Shown piece by piece: positions 30,654-33,532 of a DNA stretch of 33,532 nt (within the stretch, counting starts at the first letter, position 1; every line of letters begins with the position of its first letter). This DNA is from an uncultured Novosphingobium sp. (GTDB taxonomy: Bacteria > Pseudomonadota > Alphaproteobacteria > Sphingomonadales > Sphingomonadaceae), in the NCBI GenBank assembly GCA_937996535.1, contig CALKVF010000097.1, positions 1 to 33,532 of the forward strand. Direction: 5' to 3'. Made by a program: the position numbers and the translations under genes. Under the pieces are notes generated by a model. That model was not told where the DNA came from. It was given only the letters and a program-made list of their open reading frames with translations, and did not search any database.

Positions 30654-32711
30654 GTGGATTTCAGGAACGGGGACGAGCCGACGATGGCCGAGGTTGATGC
30701 AGTGCTGGCTGAAGCTGAAACTGCACCCGAGGCACCGGTGACGTCGAACAAGGAGGCGGGCAAGAGCCCGGCGCTGCCGATGACGGACAAGAACGATGCG
30801 GGGTCGGCCGACCTCGTCAACCAGATGGGCGCCGATGCGCTGGCCAGCGCCCTGGGCGAAGTGGCCAAGGCCGCGGCCGAGCCCAAGGACGATTCCAAGG
30901 CGATCCACGCGCGCCGCTTCGCCGTCGTCACCGACGACAGCCGCGATGCGCTGCTGACCGATTTCGGCAAGGACACCCTCGACGACCGCTACCTGCTCCC
31001 GGGCGAAAAGTACCAGGACCTGTTCGCCCGCGTCGCCGCTGCCTATGCCGACGATCAGGAGCACGCCCAGCGGCTCTACGACTATATCTCGAAGCTGTGG
31101 TTCATGCCGGCCACCCCGGTGCTGTCGAACGGCGGCACCAACCGCGGCCTGCCGATCAGCTGCTACCTCAACTCGGTGTCCGACAGCCTCGAAGGCATCG
31201 TCAACACCTGGAACGAGAACGTCTGGCTTGCCTCGCGCGGCGGCGGGATCGGCACCTATTGGGGCAACGTGCGCGGGATCGGCGAGCCGGTCGGCCTCAA
31301 CGGCAAGACCAGCGGGATCATTCCCTTCGTCCGCGTGATGGACAGCCTCACCCTCGCGATTTCGCAGGGCTCGCTGCGCCGCGGTTCGGCGGCCTGCTAT
31401 CTCGATGTCAGCCACCCGGAAATCGAGGAATTCCTCGAAATCCGCAAACCCTCGGGCGACTTCAACCGCAAGGCGCTCAACCTGCACCACGGCGTGCTGC
31501 TGACCGACGAATTCATGGAAGCCGTGCGTGACGGCGCCAAGTTCGAACTCAAGAGCCCCAAGGACGGCTCGGTTCGCGGCGAAGTCGATGCCCGCGCGCT
31601 GTTCCAGAAGCTGGTCGAAACCCGCCTCGCCACCGGCGAGCCCTACATCGTCTTCTCCGACACCGTGAACCGCATGATGCCCAAGCATCACCGCGATCTG
31701 GGGTTCAAGGTCTCGACCTCGAACCTGTGCTCGGAAATCACCCTGCCGACCGGCGTTGACCATCTCGGCAACGATCGCACCGCGGTGTGCTGCCTGTCCT
31801 CGCTCAACTTCGAAACCTGGGAAGAGTGGAACAGCGACGACCGCTTCATCGAGGACGTGCTGCGCTTCCTCGACAACGTGCTGCAGGACTATATCGACCG
31901 CGCGCCCGACGAAATGGCCCGCGCCAAGTATTCGGCCAGCCGCGAACGTTCGGTCGGCATGGGCGTGATGGGCTTCCACTCGTACCTTCAGAAGAAGGGC
32001 GTGGCCTTTGAAAGCGCGATGGCCAAGGCGCTCAACTTCAAGATGTTCCGCCATGTCGCGGCCAAGGCCGATGAAGCCTCGCTGCTGCTGGCCCAGGAAC
32101 GGGGCGCCTGCCCGGATGCCGCCGACATGGGCGTGATGCAGCGCTTCAGCTGCAAGATGGCGATCGCGCCGACCGCGTCGATCTCGATCATCTGCGGCGG
32201 CACGTCGGCCTGCATCGAGCCGATCCCGGCCAACATCTACACCCACAAGACGCTGTCGGGCAGCTTCGTGGTCAAGAACCCCTATCTCGAAAAGCTGCTC
32301 CAGTCGAAGAGCAAGGATTCGACCAACGTCTGGAACTCGATCCTCGAGCGCGGCGGTTCGGTCCAGCACCTCGACTTCCTCAGCCCCGAGGAAAAGGCCA
32401 CCTACAAGACCAGCTTCGAAATCGACCAGCGCTGGCTGCTCGAATTCGCTGCCGATCGCACCCCCTATATCGACCAGGCCCAGTCGCTGAACCTCTACAT
32501 CCCGGCCGACGTCGAGAAGTGGGATCTCATGCAGCTGCACTTCCAGGCTTGGGAAAAGGGCATCAAGAGCCTCTATTACCTGCGCTCGAAGTCGGTGCAG
32601 CGCGCCGGTTTTGCCGGCGGCGTGGAAGCGGACAACACCGCCAATGCCCCGGTCATGGAGCTGAGCGCCGGCGGTCAGACCGACTACGAGGAATGCCTCG
32701 CGTGCCAGTAG
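30654..32711 (+). CDS. nrdA: Ribonucleoside-diphosphate reductase, alpha subunit (class I)
   Basis: A 685-residue catalytic subunit that reduces ribonucleotides to deoxyribonucleotides. The redox pair is Cys170 (PISCYLNS) and Cys379 (AVCCLSS). The active-site Asn357, Cys359 and Glu361 are in SNLCSEI, the radical-transfer Tyr641-Tyr642 in SLYYLRS, and the C-terminal shuttle Cys pair is Cys681 and Cys684 (ECLACQ). The N-terminal ATP-cone of E. coli NrdA is missing; instead the first 85 or so residues are Ala/Asp/Glu-rich with no clear fold. The start is a GTG; ATG codons at residues 11 and 43 are alternatives. nrdB follows after one intervening gene. Confidence 0.95.
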   Translation: MDFRNGDEPTMAEVDAVLAEAETAPEAPVTSNKEAGKSPALPMTDKNDAGSADLVNQMGADALASALGEVAKAAAEPKDDSKAIHARRFAVVTDDSRDALLTDFGKDTLDDRYLLPGEKYQDLFARVAAAYADDQEHAQRLYDYISKLWFMPATPVLSNGGTNRGLPISCYLNSVSDSLEGIVNTWNENVWLASRGGGIGTYWGNVRGIGEPVGLNGKTSGIIPFVRVMDSLTLAISQGSLRRGSAACYLDVSHPEIEEFLEIRKPSGDFNRKALNLHHGVLLTDEFMEAVRDGAKFELKSPKDGSVRGEVDARALFQKLVETRLATGEPYIVFSDTVNRMMPKHHRDLGFKVSTSNLCSEITLPTGVDHLGNDRTAVCCLSSLNFETWEEWNSDDRFIEDVLRFLDNVLQDYIDRAPDEMARAKYSASRERSVGMGVMGFHSYLQKKGVAFESAMAKALNFKMFRHVAAKADEASLLLAQERGACPDAADMGVMQRFSCKMAIAPTASISIICGGTSACIEPIPANIYTHKTLSGSFVVKNPYLEKLLQSKSKDSTNVWNSILERGGSVQHLDFLSPEEKATYKTSFEIDQRWLLEFAADRTPYIDQAQSLNLYIPADVEKWDLMQLHFQAWEKGIKSLYYLRSKSVQRAGFAGGVEADNTANAPVMELSAGGQTDYEECLACQ

Positions 32712-32791
32712 GCCTGGCCTGATCCGATGGCTGTGGCGGCAGTTACAAATCGCGACCATTCGCGGCTTGCCGTCACAGTCCCTTGCCGCTT

Positions 32792-32814
32792 GGAGGCAGG
32801 TTCCAACCGCCTCC
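32792..32814 (+). other. Hairpin just before the PepSY-TM gene ribosome-binding site
   Basis: GGAGGC, a bulged A, GGTT, a CC turn, AACC and GCCTCC form a strong 10-bp stem. AAGGAG (32815-32820), the ribosome-binding site of the next gene, starts at the base of the stem. No T-run follows, so termination is unlikely; it may act as an mRNA processing or protection site between nrdA and the downstream genes. Confidence 0.55.
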
Positions 32815-32829
32815 AAGGAGTTATCGATA

Positions 32830-33219
32830 ATGCGCAAATGGCACCGCTGGTTTTCCGTCACTTTTGGCGTGGTCCTGCTCTGGATCGCGGTGACGGGCGT
32901 GCTCAGCCAGATTCCGCTCTGGGGCGAGACCTTCGGCGCCAAGGAAGCCGAGCAGGCCAGCGCCGCATCGCTGGTGCCCGCCGGCTTCAAGTGCCCCGAA
33001 ACCATGCTCTGCCGGCCCAAGAAGCCGCAGGGCGCGATCAACGCCGGGCTGCTGCACCACCTGCACTCGGGCGAAAGCTTCGGCCCGGCCGGCGTGGTGA
33101 TCGCCACGCTTTCGGGCCTGGCGATGGTGTTCTTCAGTTTTTCGGGGCTGTGGCTCTACATCCAGATGTGGCGCAATCGCAGCAAGCGGGGCGTCGCCCC
33201 CAAGTGGTTCTGGAAATGA
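32830..33219 (+). CDS. Small PepSY-associated TM helix protein
   Basis: A 129-residue membrane protein. The first segment RKWHRWFSVTFGVVLLWIAVTGVL matches the PepSY-TM pattern of an N-terminal R-x-x-HRW and a TGVL-ending helix. A periplasmic loop of about 55 residues with two Cys (FKCPETMLCRP) follows. The second part, HHLHSGESFGPAGVVIATLSG and a long hydrophobic stretch ending GLWLYIQMWRNR, matches the second PepSY-TM helix. The loop His and Cys residues might bind metal or haem. It is much shorter than full PepSY iron-reductase proteins. It lies between nrdA and nrdB with its own AAGGAG site nine bases before the ATG. Confidence 0.8.
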   Translation: MRKWHRWFSVTFGVVLLWIAVTGVLSQIPLWGETFGAKEAEQASAASLVPAGFKCPETMLCRPKKPQGAINAGLLHHLHSGESFGPAGVVIATLSGLAMVFFSFSGLWLYIQMWRNRSKRGVAPKWFWK

Positions 33220-33357
33220 CCCTGCCGCGCGCCCTCGCCCCCGTTCCTGTTCCGGTCATCGGCACCAGCCCGATTGATCCACAGTTCGAGCGCCTTTCCC
33301 GCTTTGGCGGGGCGAGCGCGCGCCCTATCCTTCCCGCTTTCCGTTCGGAGTCGTAAG

Positions 33358-33532
33358 ATGTCGCTGCTTGAAGCCCGCAAGACCTACAAGCCCTTCGAAT
33401 ATCCCTGGGCCTATGATTTCTGGAAGCGCCAGCAGCAGGTCCACTGGATGCCTGAAGAGGTGCCGCTGGGCGAGGACTGCCGCGACTGGGCGCAGAAGAT
33501 CAGCGAGCATGAGCGCAACCTGCTCACGCAGA
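33358..33532 (+). CDS. nrdB: Ribonucleoside-diphosphate reductase, beta subunit (partial)
   Basis: The first 58 residues of the radical-generating subunit, cut by the window edge. They begin MSLLEARKTYKPFEYPWAYDFWKRQQQVHW, followed by MPEEVPLGEDCRDWAQKI, the conserved N-terminal stretch of class I R2 proteins. The iron ligands lie beyond the window. No ATP-cone is fused to its N-terminus. A weak ribosome-binding site (CGGAG) precedes the ATG. Pairing with nrdA is clear from order, strand and spacing, allowing for the intervening PepSY-TM gene. Confidence 0.93.
   Translation, partial: MSLLEARKTYKPFEYPWAYDFWKRQQQVHWMPEEVPLGEDCRDWAQKISEHERNLLTQ

Noticed and set aside
30372..33107. A 911-codon open frame on the minus strand opposite nrdA
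   Set aside because: It is a codon-bias shadow of nrdA. Its translation is His/Gly/Arg/Val-rich without motifs, and it would run across the NrdR box and the PepSY gene.

Overview
The window is 33.5 kb of high-GC, gene-dense chromosome from an alphaproteobacterium. A sphingomonad (Novosphingobium, Sphingobium or Sphingomonas type) fits best. The reasons are the LigM-type aryl O-demethylase paired with a MetF homologue, the rpmI-rplT-pheS-pheT block, the compact single-domain asparaginase, the short class I NrdA, and small secreted proteins of sphingomonad style. I see no insertion sequence, phage gene, CRISPR array, rRNA or tRNA. Nearly all the sequence is coding, and many genes are joined by ATGA, GTGA or TGATG overlaps.

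Layout. (1) 1-1517: the end of an MFS transporter, overlapped by a TauD/TfdA-type dioxygenase, then a VOC protein on the other strand. (2) 1544-5557: a one-carbon/O-demethylation block, with purU divergent from ligM-metF-alpha/beta hydrolase. LigM would move the methyl group of vanillate-like compounds to tetrahydrofolate. MetF and PurU could then oxidise and release that carbon and regenerate tetrahydrofolate. (3) 5571-10896: ribosomal proteins L35 and L20 with a strong terminator, an AraC regulator, then pheS-pheT. (4) 10893-15869: aroC (convergent with pheT), a tight four-gene run (ABM monooxygenase, ArsC-like, PnuC, NadR-type kinase), ubiG, and lysC. (5) 15892-19073: a secreted GH97 glycosidase with a clear promoter/operator, and a nitronate monooxygenase-type flavoprotein. 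(6) 19083-22542, all on the minus strand: a MASE1-like membrane protein, a MarR-like regulator, a compact asparaginase, a TetR regulator and a cytochrome P450. (7) 22703-25484, minus strand: a secreted protein, TldD, a zinc-finger protein and a DUF4402 protein. (8) 25628-29103: an ABC ATPase overlapping nadB, then an alpha/beta hydrolase. (9) 29132-30089: a glycine-rich secreted protein and a GlsB/YeaQ protein, minus strand. (10) 30401-33532: a NrdR-box promoter, nrdA, a small PepSY-TM protein and the start of nrdB.

I do not see a clear new multi-gene system. The most useful unexplained signals are regulatory. Four promoter regions (ligM, GH97, the MarR-like regulator, P450) carry perfect or near-perfect dyads placed on or next to the core promoter. 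Three stacked dyads lie upstream of a glycine-rich secreted protein, and a dyad covers the ribosome-binding site of the GlsB-type gene. The most notable gene-context oddities are the PepSY-TM gene between nrdA and nrdB, an ABC ATPase without a permease joined to nadB, and the ligM-metF/purU arrangement. The only gene-free stretch over 300 bases is 30090-30653, which is described below.
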